Assembly (NCBI RefSeq): GCF_008329585.1
Contig: NZ_NPKP01000004.1
Coordinates: forward strand, 434,001-498,000
DNA from: Mycolicibacterium sp. P9-22
GTDB taxonomy: Bacteria > Actinomycetota > Actinomycetes > Mycobacteriales > Mycobacteriaceae
Direction of reading: 5' to 3'
Length of the DNA stretch: 64,000 bases
Shown here piece after piece: positions 18,351 to 27,980 of this stretch; the first letter of the stretch is position 1; every line of letters starts with the position of its first letter. Both the position numbers and the translations under genes were made by a program. The notes beneath the pieces are model-generated. The model was not told the DNA's origin, did not search any database, and was given only the letters and a program-made list of their open reading frames with translations.

Positions 18351-19235
18351 TCACGCTATCGCCTTGCCGGTGTCGGACCGATCGGCCCAGCCCGCCTCCC
18401 CGCGGGCCAGGGCCGCCGTCGCCACCATCATCACCGCCACCGCGGCGACCAGGGTGATCCAGCCGGCCTCGCCGGGGCGCAGGGTTTCCCCGAGCACCAC
18501 CACCCCCAGCACCGAGGCCACGACGGGCTCGACCACCGTCATCGTCGGCAGCGACGCCGTCATGGACCCGGCCCGGAAGGCAGCCTGCTGATAGGCGGTG
18601 CCCGCCACCGCCACCAGCGCCCACCCATAGAGCTCAGGGGTGCGCAACAGCTCCCACACACCGTCGCCGATGCGGTCGACCACACCCTTGGTGAGGATCG
18701 CGAAAAGTCCCCACAGCGCGCCGGACACGCACGCCAGCAGCATGGCCCCGATCTTTCCCGCGAGCAGGCGCGCGCCGACGATGCACAGCACCAGCAGCGG
18801 GCCGAGCACCGCGCCGACCCCAAGCCAGGTCTCGGTGCCGGCTCGCGAATGACCCGCCGTCGGGTTGCCGACCGTGATGATCACCACCACCGATGCCGCC
18901 AGCAGCACCGCGCAGGTCCATTCGAATCGGCTCACCCGGTGGTTGGTGGCGCGGGCGTTCAGCGGAAGCGCGAACAGCAGCGAGGTGACCAGCAGCGCCT
19001 GCACCAGCAGCACCGAACCCAGCCCCAGCGCGGCCGCCTGCAGGCCGAACCCGACCGCCGACACGAGACTGCCGATCCACCACGCGCGGTCCTTGAGCAG
19101 TCGCAGGAACAACTGGAGATGACCGATCTGCTCGTCGGTGACCTCATGCGCGGAACGCTGGTGGATGACATCGCCGATGGCGATGAACAGCGCAGCGCCG
19201 AGGGCCAGCAATGCGGCGATATCCGCCTTCTCCAA
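18351..19235 (-). CDS. DMT/EamA-type 10-TM membrane transporter (Rv2729c-like)
   Basis: 294 aa with about ten hydrophobic helices, for example ALLALGAALFIAIGDVIHQR, SVLLVQALLVTSLLFALPL and TVVEPVVASVLGVVVLGETL, the last being the hallmark end of an EamA unit. The family exports small metabolites; the substrate is unknown. The start is TTG 19235, supported by GGGAGG 6 nt upstream and by the first transmembrane segment beginning nearby. It heads the minus-strand run into miaA and dapF. A 162-nt gap divides it from the divergent DUF349 gene; I see no clear operator there. Confidence 0.8.
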   Translation of the reverse strand: MEKADIAALLALGAALFIAIGDVIHQRSAHEVTDEQIGHLQLFLRLLKDRAWWIGSLVSAVGFGLQAAALGLGSVLLVQALLVTSLLFALPLNARATNHRVSRFEWTCAVLLAASVVVIITVGNPTAGHSRAGTETWLGVGAVLGPLLVLCIVGARLLAGKIGAMLLACVSGALWGLFAILTKGVVDRIGDGVWELLRTPELYGWALVAVAGTAYQQAAFRAGSMTASLPTMTVVEPVVASVLGVVVLGETLRPGEAGWITLVAAVAVMMVATAALARGEAGWADRSDTGKAIA

Positions 19236-19397
19236 CGGGGGCCTCCCAACCGGTCAGGGCACTGAGGGTGCCGGTAAACAGGTGCCGATCGCAACCGCGG
19301 TTCGACCCGACCTGCTTGAATAGCCATCGGAAGCTATCGGGCGCCGCGTCGCGCGGCAGGTGCGTGGGTCAGACCATGCGGAGTGCGAGGAATGAAT

Positions 19398-20771
19398 ATG
19401 ACGATCAACGACTCAGGTTCCGGCGACACCACCGGTGAATCGGCACCGGCGACTCCCACGCCCACTCCCAAACCCGCGCCCAGGCCGGGTCCTCGCCCGA
19501 CACCGCACCCCCGCCCGGCCGCGGCCGCGGCCGTCGCACCCGTCGTCGCGGCACCGCCCTCGGCCGACCCGCACCGGTTCGGCCGGGTCGAGGCGGACGG
19601 CACCGTCGTCCTGATCACCGCCGCCGGGGAACGCGTCATCGGCTCCTGGCAGGCCGGCGAGACCGAGGCCGCGTTCGCCCACTTCGGCCGGCGCTACGAC
19701 GACCTGCACACCGAGGTCGTCCTGCTGGAGGCCCGGCTGGCTTCCGGCAGCGGAGATGCCCGCAAGATCAAGTCCGCGGCATCCGCCCTCCTGGAAACCC
19801 TGCCGACCGCCGCGGTCCTCGGTGATGTCGACGCCGTCGAGCAACGGCTCAAGTCCATCCTCGAGCACGCCGACGGGGCCGCCGCCGAGGAACGGGCGCG
19901 CCGCGATGAGCACCGCGCCGCCCAGACCGCCCGCAAGGAGGCGCTGGCCGCCGAGGCCGAGGAGATCGCCAACGCCACCGGCCAGTGGAAGTCCGCCGGT
20001 GACCGGCTGCGCGCGATTCTCGACGAGTGGCGCACCATCACCGGCCTGGACCGCAAGACCGATGACGCGCTGTGGAAGCGGTACTCGGCGGCCCGGGAGA
20101 CGTTCAACCGGCGCCGGGGTTCGCATTTCGCCGAGTTGGACCGCGAGCGGGTCGGGGCCCGCCAAGCCAAGGAAGCGCTCTGCGAGAAGGCCGAGAAGCT
20201 CAGCGATTCCACGGATTGGGCCGGCACCGCGGCAACCTTCCGGGATCTGCTCGCACAGTGGAAGGCCGCCGGGCGGGCCGCCAAGGATGTCGATGACGCG
20301 CTGTGGGCACGGTTCAAGGCCGCCCAGGACACCTTCTTCGAGGCCCGCAACGCCATCAACGCCGAGCGTGACGCCGAGTTCGGCGCCAACGCCGTCGCCA
20401 AGGAAAAGCTGCTGGCCGAGGCCGAGCGCATCGACATCTCCGATCCCAAGGCCGCGCAGGCGGCGTTGCGGACGATCGGTGACAAGTGGGATGCGATCGG
20501 GAAGGTGCCGCGGGAGAAGTCGGCCGACCTCGAGCGCCGGTTGCGCGCGGTCGAGAAGAAGGTGCGCGAGGCCGGGGCCGCCGATCACACCGATACCGAG
20601 GCCCAGGCGCGTGCCGACCAGTTCCGGGAGCGCGCCGAGCAGTTCGAGCGCCAGGCCGAGAAGGCCGAAGCGGCCGGCAAGACCAAGGACGCCGAGGCGG
20701 CCCGGGCCAGCGCCGCGCAGTGGCGGGAATGGGCGGAGACCGCCGCGGAGGCGGTCACCAAGAAGCGTTAG
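19398..20771 (+). CDS. DUF349 coiled-coil protein (Rv2731-like)
   Basis: 457 aa. A Pro/Ala-rich N-terminus (about 50 residues) leads into long helical stretches with repeated DUF349-type units: [73 protein letters not shown]. The C-terminal 90 residues are a predicted charged coiled coil. It is a conserved mycobacterial cytoplasmic protein of unknown role. Three in-frame starts exist (GTG 19383, ATG 19392, ATG 19398); GAGGA at 19387-19391 is best spaced for 19398. Its last 4 bases overlap the convergent next gene. Confidence 0.85.
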   Translation: MTINDSGSGDTTGESAPATPTPTPKPAPRPGPRPTPHPRPAAAAAVAPVVAAPPSADPHRFGRVEADGTVVLITAAGERVIGSWQAGETEAAFAHFGRRYDDLHTEVVLLEARLASGSGDARKIKSAASALLETLPTAAVLGDVDAVEQRLKSILEHADGAAAEERARRDEHRAAQTARKEALAAEAEEIANATGQWKSAGDRLRAILDEWRTITGLDRKTDDALWKRYSAARETFNRRRGSHFAELDRERVGARQAKEALCEKAEKLSDSTDWAGTAATFRDLLAQWKAAGRAAKDVDDALWARFKAAQDTFFEARNAINAERDAEFGANAVAKEKLLAEAERIDISDPKAAQAALRTIGDKWDAIGKVPREKSADLERRLRAVEKKVREAGAADHTDTEAQARADQFRERAEQFERQAEKAEAAGKTKDAEAARASAAQWREWAETAAEAVTKKR

Positions 20772-21355
20772 GGCTTCGGCTGCTCGGGATCGTCACCGAG
20801 GTCGTCGAGCAGGGTCTTGTGCTGACGCTGGGCCACGGCCTGGCGGCGCTCGGCCTCGGCGGCCAGCTGCACCGCGGTGCGTGACCACACCACCCGCGCC
20901 CAGTGGAAGGCCAGCAGCAGCACGGCCAGCCAGCCGATGATCAGGCCGATGCCGGGACCGGGCAGGCCCTCGCCCGCGGTCTGGCGGGACCACACCGCGA
21001 GCATGCCCGCCGGGCAGGCCACGGTGGTACCGGCCAGCGCGATCCAGGCCAGCGTCCAGCGCCGGGTGAGCAGCGCCAGCACCGAGAACACGATGCTGAA
21101 CACCAGCGCCAGCCAGACGAAGACCCGCGACGGCAGCGAGAGCCCGTCGGCGACAGCGGTGTCGCTGGCGATCAGCACATCGATGCCGCGGGAGGCTCCG
21201 GTGTGCGGCAGCAGGAACGACACCAGCACCACGAACACCAGGATCGCCACCACCAGCGCGCGGGCGCCGGGGTCGATCTCGGAGGCGACCCGGCGTTCGG
21301 CGGCCTCGATATCGCCCTTGAACGCGTCGAAGTCCTTCGGTTCCTGGCCGCTCAC
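20768..21355 (-). CDS. Four-helix membrane protein (Rv2732c-like)
   Basis: 195 aa. Four hydrophobic segments: [56 protein letters not shown] and [17 protein letters not shown] charged N-terminus and a basic/acidic C-terminal tail ([20 protein letters not shown]) lie in the cytoplasm. GTG 21355 overlaps the miaB stop (GTGA) with GGAGG 9 nt before; an in-frame ATG at 21364 lies directly on that GGAGG and is less likely. Conserved in mycobacteria next to miaB; function unknown. Confidence 0.82.
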   Translation of the reverse strand: MSGQEPKDFDAFKGDIEAAERRVASEIDPGARALVVAILVFVVLVSFLLPHTGASRGIDVLIASDTAVADGLSLPSRVFVWLALVFSIVFSVLALLTRRWTLAWIALAGTTVACPAGMLAVWSRQTAGEGLPGPGIGLIIGWLAVLLLAFHWARVVWSRTAVQLAAEAERRQAVAQRQHKTLLDDLGDDPEQPKP

Positions 21356-22890
21356 AGCGCACATCCTCCGGTCAGGGGGGCGATGGGCGGAACGCCGATG
21401 CCCGGCATGCCCAGGCCCACTCCGGTGACCGGCCTGAGACCCGCCGCGTGCGCGTCCCCGGCGCGGGTGCGGCGATGCGAGGCCACCACGCCGTCGGCGA
21501 CCAGGAAGTGCGGGGCGGCGCGGGTCACGGTGGTGGTGACGATATCGCCGGGGCGGATGTCGGCGCCGCCGGCGGCGAAGTGCACCAACCGGCCGTCGCG
21601 GGCGCGCCCGGACAGCCGCGCGGTGGCGGCGTCCTTTCGACCCTCCCCCGCGGCCACCAGAAGTTCGACGCGCGCGCCGACCTGAGCCTGGTTCTCCTGC
21701 AGGGAGATCTGCTCCTGTAGCTCGGTGAGCCGCTGATACCGTTCGCTGACAACCTCTTTGGGCAGTTGATCAGCGAGCGTGGCGGCCGGGGTGCCGGGGC
21801 GCTTCGAGTACTGGAACGTGTACGCGCTGGCAAACCGCGACTGTGCCACCACGTCGAGGGTGTCCTGGAAATCCTGCTCGGTCTCGCCCGGGAAGCCGAC
21901 GATGATGTCGGTGGTGATGGCTGCGTGCGGAATGGCGGCGCGGACCCGGTCGATGATGCCCAGGTAGCGCTCGGCGCGGTAGGACCGCCGCATCGCCTTG
22001 AGCACGCGGTCCGAGCCCGACTGCAACGGCATGTGCAAGGTCGGGCACACATTGGGCGTCGCGGCCATGGCCTCGATGACATCGTCGGTGAACTCGGCGG
22101 GGTGCGGGGAGGTGAAGCGCACCCGCTCCAGCCCCTCGATGTCCCCGCAGGCGCGCAGCAGGTCGGCGAAGGCGCCGCGGTTGCGCGGCGTATCAGGGTC
22201 GGCGAACGACACCCCGTAGGCGTTCACGTTCTGCCCGAGCAGGGTGACTTCGAGCACACCCTGGTCGACAAGGGTCTGCACCTCGGCCAACACATCGCCG
22301 GGGCGCCGGTCCACCTCTTTGCCGCGCAATGAGGGCACGATGCAGAACGTGCAGGTGTTGTTGCAGCCCACGGAGATGGAAACCCAAGCGGCGTAGGCTG
22401 ATTCGCGGGCCGCGGGCAGTGCCGACGGGAACTCCTGGAGCGCCTCGGCGATTTCGACCTGGGCCACGCGCTGGTGGCGCGCCCGTTCCAGCAGCACCGG
22501 CAGCGAGCCGATGTTGTGGGTGCCGAACACCACGTCGACCCACGGCGCCTTCTTCAGGACGGCGTCGCGATCCTTCTGGGCCAGGCATCCGCCGACGGCG
22601 ATCTGCATATCGGGCTCGGCGTTCTTGCGCGGCGCCAGATGGCTCAGGTTCCCGTACAGCTTGTTGTCGGCGTTCTCGCGCACGGCGCAGGTGTTGAACA
22701 CCACGATGTCGGCGTCGGTGCCCTCGGCGGCGCGTGCGTAACCGGCGGCCTCCAGCAGTCCGGACAGTCGCTCGGAGTCGTGCACGTTCATCTGGCAGCC
22801 GTAGGTGCGCACCTGGTAGGTGCGCACCGGGGCGGGAAGGTCAGCACCCGCCTCCAGAGTCGAGGCCAACACGGAAGTCACGACGATCAT
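21352..22890 (-). CDS. miaB: tRNA-2-methylthio-N6-dimethylallyladenosine synthase
   Basis: 512 aa, matching M. tuberculosis MiaB. The N-terminal UPF0004 domain holds three cluster cysteines ([23 protein letters not shown]). The radical-SAM motif is [20 protein letters not shown], and the C-terminal TRAM domain (about residues 400-470) contains [23 protein letters not shown]. It adds the methylthio group to i6A37 made by MiaA. The translation of the downstream membrane-protein gene is coupled to it. Confidence 0.95.
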   Translation of the reverse strand: MIVVTSVLASTLEAGADLPAPVRTYQVRTYGCQMNVHDSERLSGLLEAAGYARAAEGTDADIVVFNTCAVRENADNKLYGNLSHLAPRKNAEPDMQIAVGGCLAQKDRDAVLKKAPWVDVVFGTHNIGSLPVLLERARHQRVAQVEIAEALQEFPSALPAARESAYAAWVSISVGCNNTCTFCIVPSLRGKEVDRRPGDVLAEVQTLVDQGVLEVTLLGQNVNAYGVSFADPDTPRNRGAFADLLRACGDIEGLERVRFTSPHPAEFTDDVIEAMAATPNVCPTLHMPLQSGSDRVLKAMRRSYRAERYLGIIDRVRAAIPHAAITTDIIVGFPGETEQDFQDTLDVVAQSRFASAYTFQYSKRPGTPAATLADQLPKEVVSERYQRLTELQEQISLQENQAQVGARVELLVAAGEGRKDAATARLSGRARDGRLVHFAAGGADIRPGDIVTTTVTRAAPHFLVADGVVASHRRTRAGDAHAAGLRPVTGVGLGMPGIGVPPIAPLTGGCAL

Positions 22891-22947
22891 GTTACGGGGG
22901 TGTCGATACGCCCCATCCTGAGCATTACCTGGGTAGGGTCTGAGCCC

Positions 22948-23700
22948 ATGACCACCGCGGCTTCGGTCCCGATGATCTCGCTACAGGGTGTGAACAAGCA
23001 CTTCGGCGATCTGCACGTGCTCCAGGACATCGATCTCGATGTTCCGCGCGGTCAGGTCGTGGTCGTGCTGGGCCCGTCGGGTTCGGGCAAATCAACGTTG
23101 TGCCGCACCATCAATCGGCTCGAGCCGATAGATACCGGCACCATCTCCATCGACGGTGAGGTGCTGCCCGAGGAGGGCCGCAAGCTGGCCCAGCTGCGCT
23201 CCGATGTCGGCATGGTGTTCCAGTCGTTCAACCTGTTCGCGCACAAGACAATTGTCGAGAACGTGATGCTGGCGCCGGTCAAGGTGCGCAAGCTGGCCAA
23301 GGACAAGGCCCGTACCGAGGCGATGGCCCTGCTGGACCGGGTCGGCATCTCCAATCAGGCCGACAAGTACCCCGCTCAGCTGTCCGGCGGGCAGCAGCAG
23401 CGGGTCGCGATCGCCCGCTCGCTGGCGATGAGTCCCAAGGTGATGCTGTTCGACGAGCCGACCAGTGCCCTGGATCCGGAGATGATCAACGAGGTGCTGG
23501 CCGTCATGACCTCGCTGGCCTCCGAGGGCATGACCATGGTGGTTGTCACCCACGAGATGGGTTTCGCGCGCCGCGCCTCGCACCGGGTGGTGTTCATGTC
23601 CGACGGTGCGATCGTCGAGGACGCCGAACCCGAGGAATTCTTCAACAATCCGAAGTCCGACCGTGCCAAGGATTTCCTCGGCAAGATTCTCAACCACTGA
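22948..23700 (+). CDS. gluA: Amino-acid ABC transporter ATPase, GluA type
   Basis: 250 aa. Walker [11 protein letters not shown] near residue 47, Q-loop [13 protein letters not shown], signature [16 protein letters not shown], Walker [12 protein letters not shown] and H-loop VTHEMGFAR: a polar-amino-acid (PAAT) ATPase. With the lipoprotein and two permeases that follow, it forms a glutamate-type importer. ATG 22948 lies 8 nt behind TAGGGT (22934-22939) and has no ribosome site, so a leaderless mRNA is likely. The gene order gluABCD between miaB and recX is, from memory, that of M. smegmatis; M. tuberculosis lacks it here. Confidence 0.92.
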   Translation: MTTAASVPMISLQGVNKHFGDLHVLQDIDLDVPRGQVVVVLGPSGSGKSTLCRTINRLEPIDTGTISIDGEVLPEEGRKLAQLRSDVGMVFQSFNLFAHKTIVENVMLAPVKVRKLAKDKARTEAMALLDRVGISNQADKYPAQLSGGQQQRVAIARSLAMSPKVMLFDEPTSALDPEMINEVLAVMTSLASEGMTMVVVTHEMGFARRASHRVVFMSDGAIVEDAEPEEFFNNPKSDRAKDFLGKILNH

Positions 23701-23726
23701 ACGTCCACCACCGAAAGGACCATGAC

Positions 23727-24539
23727 ATGCCGTCTCTGCGCTTCCGGGTGGCTGCCGCCGCCATCGTGGCTGCAGCGCTGCCGCTGACCCTCGCCGCCTG
23801 TGGCGGAGGCGGTGACGACGAGTCCAAGGTCGTCATCGGCACCAAGTTCGATCAGCCCGGCCTGGGATTGAAGAATCCGGACGGCACCATGAGCGGGTTC
23901 GACGTGGACGTGGCCACCTATGTCGCCGAGCAGCTCGGCTATGCACCCGAGGACATCGAGTGGAAAGAGGCCCCGTCCGGGCAGCGTGAGACGTTGATCC
24001 AGAACGGGCAGGTGGACTACATCGCCGCGACCTACTCGATCACCGATGCCCGCAAGGAGAAGGTGGCCTTCGCCGGTCCGTACCTGATCACCGGACAGAG
24101 CCTGCTGGTGCGCGCCGACAACTCCGACATCGTCGGCGCGGAGTCGCTGGAGAACAACAAGAAGCTGTGCTCGGTGACCGGCTCGACCCCGGCTCAGCGC
24201 ATCAAGGACAAGTACCCGGGTGTGCAGCTGCAGCAGTACGACACCTATTCGGCGTGTGTGGAGGCACTCAAGACCGGCGCCATCGACGCGGTGACCACCG
24301 ATGAGGTCATCCTGGCCGGTTACGCCGCCCAGTCACCGGGCACCTTCAAGATCGTCGGCGAGCCGTTCTCCGAGGAGCGCTACGGCATCGGCGTGAAGAA
24401 GGACGACGCCGAGCTGCGCACCAAGATCAACGACGCCATCACCAAGATGGTGACCGACGGCGCCTGGAAGGAAGCCTTCGACAAGAACCTCGGACCGGCC
24501 GGGATCACCGCACCCGAGCCGCCGACCGTCGACAAGTAG
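23727..24539 (+). CDS. gluB: Glutamate-type substrate-binding lipoprotein GluB
   Basis: 270 aa. A lipoprotein signal ends in LPLTLAAC, so lipidation is at Cys25, followed by a GGGGDDE spacer. The periplasmic-binding (SBP_bac_3) fold shows in GTKFDQPGLGLKNPDGTMSGFDVDVA, IAATYSITDARKEKVAFAGPYLITGQSLLV and CVEALKTGAIDAVTTDEVILAG. AAAGGA precedes ATG 23727. It delivers an acidic or amide amino acid to GluCD; exact specificity is unproven. Confidence 0.92.
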   Translation: MPSLRFRVAAAAIVAAALPLTLAACGGGGDDESKVVIGTKFDQPGLGLKNPDGTMSGFDVDVATYVAEQLGYAPEDIEWKEAPSGQRETLIQNGQVDYIAATYSITDARKEKVAFAGPYLITGQSLLVRADNSDIVGAESLENNKKLCSVTGSTPAQRIKDKYPGVQLQQYDTYSACVEALKTGAIDAVTTDEVILAGYAAQSPGTFKIVGEPFSEERYGIGVKKDDAELRTKINDAITKMVTDGAWKEAFDKNLGPAGITAPEPPTVDK

Positions 24540-24551
24540 CCGCGCGCGCAC

Positions 24552-25232
24552 GTGGAGATCTTCACCGAGTATCAGGACCGGATCTACGCCGCGTTCTGGG
24601 TCACCATCCAGCTGACGGTGCTTTCGGGTGTCGGTGCGTTGGTGCTGGGCACCGCACTGGCGGCGATGCGGCTGTCGCCGATACCGGTGATGCGGGGGTT
24701 GGGCACCACGTACGTGAACGTGGTGCGCAACACCCCGCTGACGCTGATCCTGGTGTTCTGCTCACTGGGTTTGGCCAACACGTTGCACATCACGTTGACC
24801 GATCCGGACTCGCCGACATCGATCGTGGACAGCAACTTCCGGCTGGCGGTGCTCGGATTGACGGTCTACACCGCGGCTTTCGTGTGTGAGGCCATCCGGT
24901 CGGGTATCAACACCGTGCCGCTGCGTCAGGCCGAGGCCGCCCGGTCACTGGGCCTGACCTTCTCGCAGAACCTGCGGATCATCATGCTGCCGCAGGCCTT
25001 TCGTGCGGTGATCATCCCGCTCGGTTCGGTGTTGATCGCCTTGACCAAGAACACCACCATCGCCTCGGCGATCGGGGTGGCCGAGTCGGCGTTGTTGATG
25101 AAGGAGATGGTGGAGAACACTTCGGCACTGCTGCTCGTCGGAGGTATCTTCGCGATCGGGTTCGTGATCCTGACGCTGCCGACCGGTTTGCTGTTCGGAT
25201 GGCTCGGCAAGCGTCTGGCGGTGCTGCGGTGA
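24552..25232 (+). CDS. gluC: Amino-acid ABC transporter permease GluC
   Basis: 226 aa, five or six membrane helices. The HisMQ-type N-terminal sequence YAAFWVTIQLTVLSGVGALVLGTALAAMR and the ATPase-coupling EAA loop EAARSLGLTFSQNLRIIMLPQAFRAVIIPL are clear. GTG 24552 is the start; there is no obvious ribosome site, so translation may be coupled to gluB, which ends 12 nt before. It pairs with GluD as the membrane channel. Confidence 0.9.
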   Translation: MEIFTEYQDRIYAAFWVTIQLTVLSGVGALVLGTALAAMRLSPIPVMRGLGTTYVNVVRNTPLTLILVFCSLGLANTLHITLTDPDSPTSIVDSNFRLAVLGLTVYTAAFVCEAIRSGINTVPLRQAEAARSLGLTFSQNLRIIMLPQAFRAVIIPLGSVLIALTKNTTIASAIGVAESALLMKEMVENTSALLLVGGIFAIGFVILTLPTGLLFGWLGKRLAVLR

Positions 25233-25263
25233 TGAGCGCTCGCGCGCAGAACAGAGGACCACG

Positions 25264-26133
25264 ATGAGCGGTGCCACGGTTCTCTTCGACGCCCCGGGTC
25301 CGCGCGCCAGGGTCCGCCACCGGATCCTGGCCGGCCTGACGGTCGCCGTGTTCGCGCTGATCTTCGGCTGGGTGATCTGGAAGTTCGCCGCCGCCGATCA
25401 GTTCACCGCCGCCAAGTGGGAGCCCTTCCTCACCCCCGACCTGTGGACGACCTATGTGTTGCCGGGTATCGAAGGCACCCTGACCGCGGCGGCGGCGTCC
25501 ATCGTGCTGGCGCTGGTGCTCGGATGCCTGCTCGGTGTCGGCCGGCTGTCGCCGATCCGGGCCGTCAGCTGGGCGTGCGGGACGTTCGTGGAGTTCTTCC
25601 GCGCGGTGCCCGTGCTCATCATGATGTTGTTCTCCTACGCGTTGTTCGCGCAGTACAACGTCTTTGCGTCCCAGTATCTGGCGCTGGCCGGCGTGATCAC
25701 CGGCCTGACGTTGTACAACTCGGCGGTGATCGCCGAGATCGTGCGCAGTGGCGTGCATTCGCTGCCGCGAGGACAGGCCGAGGCGGCCTCCGCGCTGGGT
25801 ATGACGTGGAGCCAGACCATGGGCTCGATCCAGCTGCCGCAGGCCATCACCTCGATGCTGCCGGTGCTGGTGTCCCAGATGGTGGTGGTGCTCAAGGACA
25901 CCGCGATCGGGTACCAGATCACTTTCGTGGAAATGGTGCGCCAGGGCCAGAGCATCGGCTCCTCATACGGCAACTACATCCCCGCCCTCATCGTGATCGC
26001 GGCGCTGATGATCGGCCTGAACTTCGCGCTGTCGTCCTTCGCCACGCGCCTTGAGGCCAGGCTGCGCCGCTCCAAGAAGGGCCCGGCGCCGCTGGCCGCG
26101 AGGCCCGTCGTTCAGGACGGGCCAGGAATCTGA
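25264..26133 (+). CDS. gluD: Amino-acid ABC transporter permease GluD
   Basis: 289 aa. The N-terminal transmembrane helix VRHRILAGLTVAVFALIFGWVIW is followed by the permease core with TYVLPGIEGTLTAAAASIVLALVLGCLLG and the EAA loop QAEAASALGMTWSQTMGSIQLPQAI. AGAGGACC precedes ATG 25264. The final 22 bases overlap the convergent MFS gene, so no terminator separates them. Confidence 0.9.
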   Translation: MSGATVLFDAPGPRARVRHRILAGLTVAVFALIFGWVIWKFAAADQFTAAKWEPFLTPDLWTTYVLPGIEGTLTAAAASIVLALVLGCLLGVGRLSPIRAVSWACGTFVEFFRAVPVLIMMLFSYALFAQYNVFASQYLALAGVITGLTLYNSAVIAEIVRSGVHSLPRGQAEAASALGMTWSQTMGSIQLPQAITSMLPVLVSQMVVVLKDTAIGYQITFVEMVRQGQSIGSSYGNYIPALIVIAALMIGLNFALSSFATRLEARLRRSKKGPAPLAARPVVQDGPGI

Positions 26134-27344
26134 TTCCGGGCCAGCACCAGACCGCCGCAGGCGATCGCCGCGGCACAGACCATCACGATGCCGAGCGGCA
26201 CCGCGGTGTGCTCACCGGCCAAACTGACCAGCGGTGACACCGCGGCGGCCAGCAGGAACTGGGTGGCGCCCAGCGCGGCGGAGGCGGCGCCGGCCGCGCG
26301 AGGGGCGGCCGACAGCGCCAGCGCCGTGGTGTTGCCGAGGATCAGTCCCATGCTCGCGACGCCGGTGAACAGTGGCAGCGCCAGCCAACCGGCGGGCACG
26401 CCCGACGTGGACAACACCAGCACAGTGATGCTGGAGGCCAGGATCACCCCGAGACCGACCGCGGCCAGGGCGCGTGGCTCGCGGCGGGTGGTGAGCCGGG
26501 CGCTCAGCGCGCTCATCAGCAGCAGACCGAAGGCATTCACCCCGAACACCGCGCCGTACTGGGCCGCGCTCAGTCCCATCATCGTCTGGTAGACGAACGG
26601 CGAGGCCGAGATGTAGGCCATCATCACGGCGAACGCGAAACCGAAGGCGACGACGTAGCCGACGTATCGCCGACCGAGTAGCTGACGCAAAGGCGAACCG
26701 GCGGTGGCCTTTTCGTCCCGCAATGCGGTGCGCCGCTCCTCGGTGTGGGTTTCGCGGATCACCACCAGCGCGGCGACGAGCATCAGCACGACCAGCACCA
26801 GGATCACCGCCAGCGCGCCACGCCAGCCCAGCGGGCCCACCAGGAAGCCACCGGCCAGGGGTGCGGCGATCGGGGCGACGCCACCCACGATCATCATCAG
26901 GCTGAACGCCCGGGCGGCAGCGCGGCCGGTCGCGAGGTCGGAGATGATCGCGCGGCCGATCACCATGCCCGCCGCACCGGTGAGGCCCTGGGCCAGACGG
27001 GCGGCGATGAGCACCTCGATGGTGGGCGCGAGCGTGGCCACCACGCTGGCGACCACGCAGACGGCGGCGCCGATCAGCAACGGCCTCACCCGCCCATAGC
27101 GGTCGGACAGCGGCCCGAAGATCAACTGCCCCAGGGCAAGACCGATCAGGAAGGTGGTCAGGGTCAGTTGCACATTCGTCGGCGAGGTGTGCAGATCGGT
27201 GACCATCTCGGGGAACGCGGGCAGGTACAGGTCCGTGGCGAACGGAGCCACGGCGGACAGCAGTGCGAGGGTGACGAGCAGGCCGGTGGTGATGCGCGGC
27301 GCGCTCTCGGTACGCGCCGGGGTGTCGACGGGGGTCGTCGTCAT
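26112..27344 (-). CDS. Bcr/CflA-type MFS drug exporter
   Basis: 410 aa with 12 predicted helices. The Bcr/CflA signature is the N-terminal APFATDLYLPAFPEMVTDLHTSPTNVQLTLTTFLIGLALGQLIFGPLSDRYGRVRPLL, with the MFS motif A GPLSDRYGR. The subfamily exports antibiotics and sometimes small metabolites by proton antiport. It is divergent from a marR gene with palindromes between, so repression by that MarR and induction by a transported compound is likely. Confidence 0.88.
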   Translation of the reverse strand: MTTTPVDTPARTESAPRITTGLLVTLALLSAVAPFATDLYLPAFPEMVTDLHTSPTNVQLTLTTFLIGLALGQLIFGPLSDRYGRVRPLLIGAAVCVVASVVATLAPTIEVLIAARLAQGLTGAAGMVIGRAIISDLATGRAAARAFSLMMIVGGVAPIAAPLAGGFLVGPLGWRGALAVILVLVVLMLVAALVVIRETHTEERRTALRDEKATAGSPLRQLLGRRYVGYVVAFGFAFAVMMAYISASPFVYQTMMGLSAAQYGAVFGVNAFGLLLMSALSARLTTRREPRALAAVGLGVILASSITVLVLSTSGVPAGWLALPLFTGVASMGLILGNTTALALSAAPRAAGAASAALGATQFLLAAAVSPLVSLAGEHTAVPLGIVMVCAAAIACGGLVLARNQIPGPS

Positions 27345-27362
27345 TCAACGTCTCCAGGTGGT

Positions 27363-27394
27363 TATCAATTGATAGTTATATATCTATAACTATC
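27363..27394. promoter_or_regulatory. MarR operator: two overlapping perfect inverted repeats
   Basis: TATCAATTGATA (27363-27374, perfect 12-bp palindrome) shares four bases with a second inverted repeat: arm GATAGTTATA (27371-27380), 4-nt centre, arm TATAACTATC (27385-27394). The stretch is strikingly AT-rich for this genome and fills the 65-nt divergent gap. TAGGCT at 27398-27403 is a plausible -10 for marR. Confidence 0.8.
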
Positions 27395-27409
27395 AGGTAG
27401 GCTGACCCC

Positions 27410-27850
27410 ATGCAAGCGCGATCGCGTCACACCGAGCAGCTCGCCGACCTGGCCGATGTCGTCATGGCAGTGTCCCGCGCCATCAAGGTGCGCACGGCCG
27501 CCGACCCTTTGGTGATCGACCTGTCGGCGACCGAGGTGACGGTGCTGCGCTATATCGACCACCACCCCGGTGTCAGCCCCAGCGCGGTTGCCGCCGCAAC
27601 CGGCCTGCGGCGCAGCAATCTGAGCCGGGCGCTACGCGACCTGGAAGCCAAACAGCTGGTGCGGCGCTCCGCCGACCCGACCGACAACCGTCAATCGCTG
27701 TTGGAGTCGACCGGGCTGGCCGCCGAGAACCTGACACATATCAGGGCGATCTGGTCCGGACTGCTTCGCGACGCACTTGAGGGCACGGGCGATCACGACG
27801 TCGCCTCGGCGCTCGAACTTCTCGGCGCGCTCGAGCGAGGCCTGCACTAG
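27410..27850 (+). CDS. MarR-family transcriptional regulator
   Basis: 146 aa. The winged helix is LSATEVTVLRYIDHHPGVSPSAVAAATGLRRSNLSRALRDLEAKQLVRRSADPTDNRQ, with the wing Asp-Asn-Arg typical of MarR. ATG 27410 follows TAGGCT by 6 nt with no ribosome site, suggesting a leaderless mRNA. The divergent MFS exporter and the symmetrical operators between them argue for local repression of both. The ligand is unknown. Confidence 0.88.
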   Translation: MQARSRHTEQLADLADVVMAVSRAIKVRTAADPLVIDLSATEVTVLRYIDHHPGVSPSAVAAATGLRRSNLSRALRDLEAKQLVRRSADPTDNRQSLLESTGLAAENLTHIRAIWSGLLRDALEGTGDHDVASALELLGALERGLH

Positions 27851-27919
27851 TCGGGCCAGGACCGCAGCGACCGGTCGGCTCGACCGATGCCGGGAATGAT
27901 CTCCTCGCCGTCGCGCTTG

Positions 27920-27958
27920 ACCTGTACGCAGGTTGTCATTGACCGGTTCGAAAGAACC
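27920..27958. promoter_or_regulatory. Two small inverted repeats upstream of an SDR gene
   Basis: ACCTG-TACG-CAGGT (27920-27933) and GGTTC-GAAA-GAACC (27945-27958) are perfect 5-bp-arm palindromes in the 130-nt gap between marR and the SDR. They may be operator sites. The regulator is unknown and the arms are short. Confidence 0.35.
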
Positions 27959-27980
27959 TTCCCAGTCTCCGGAGGACACC

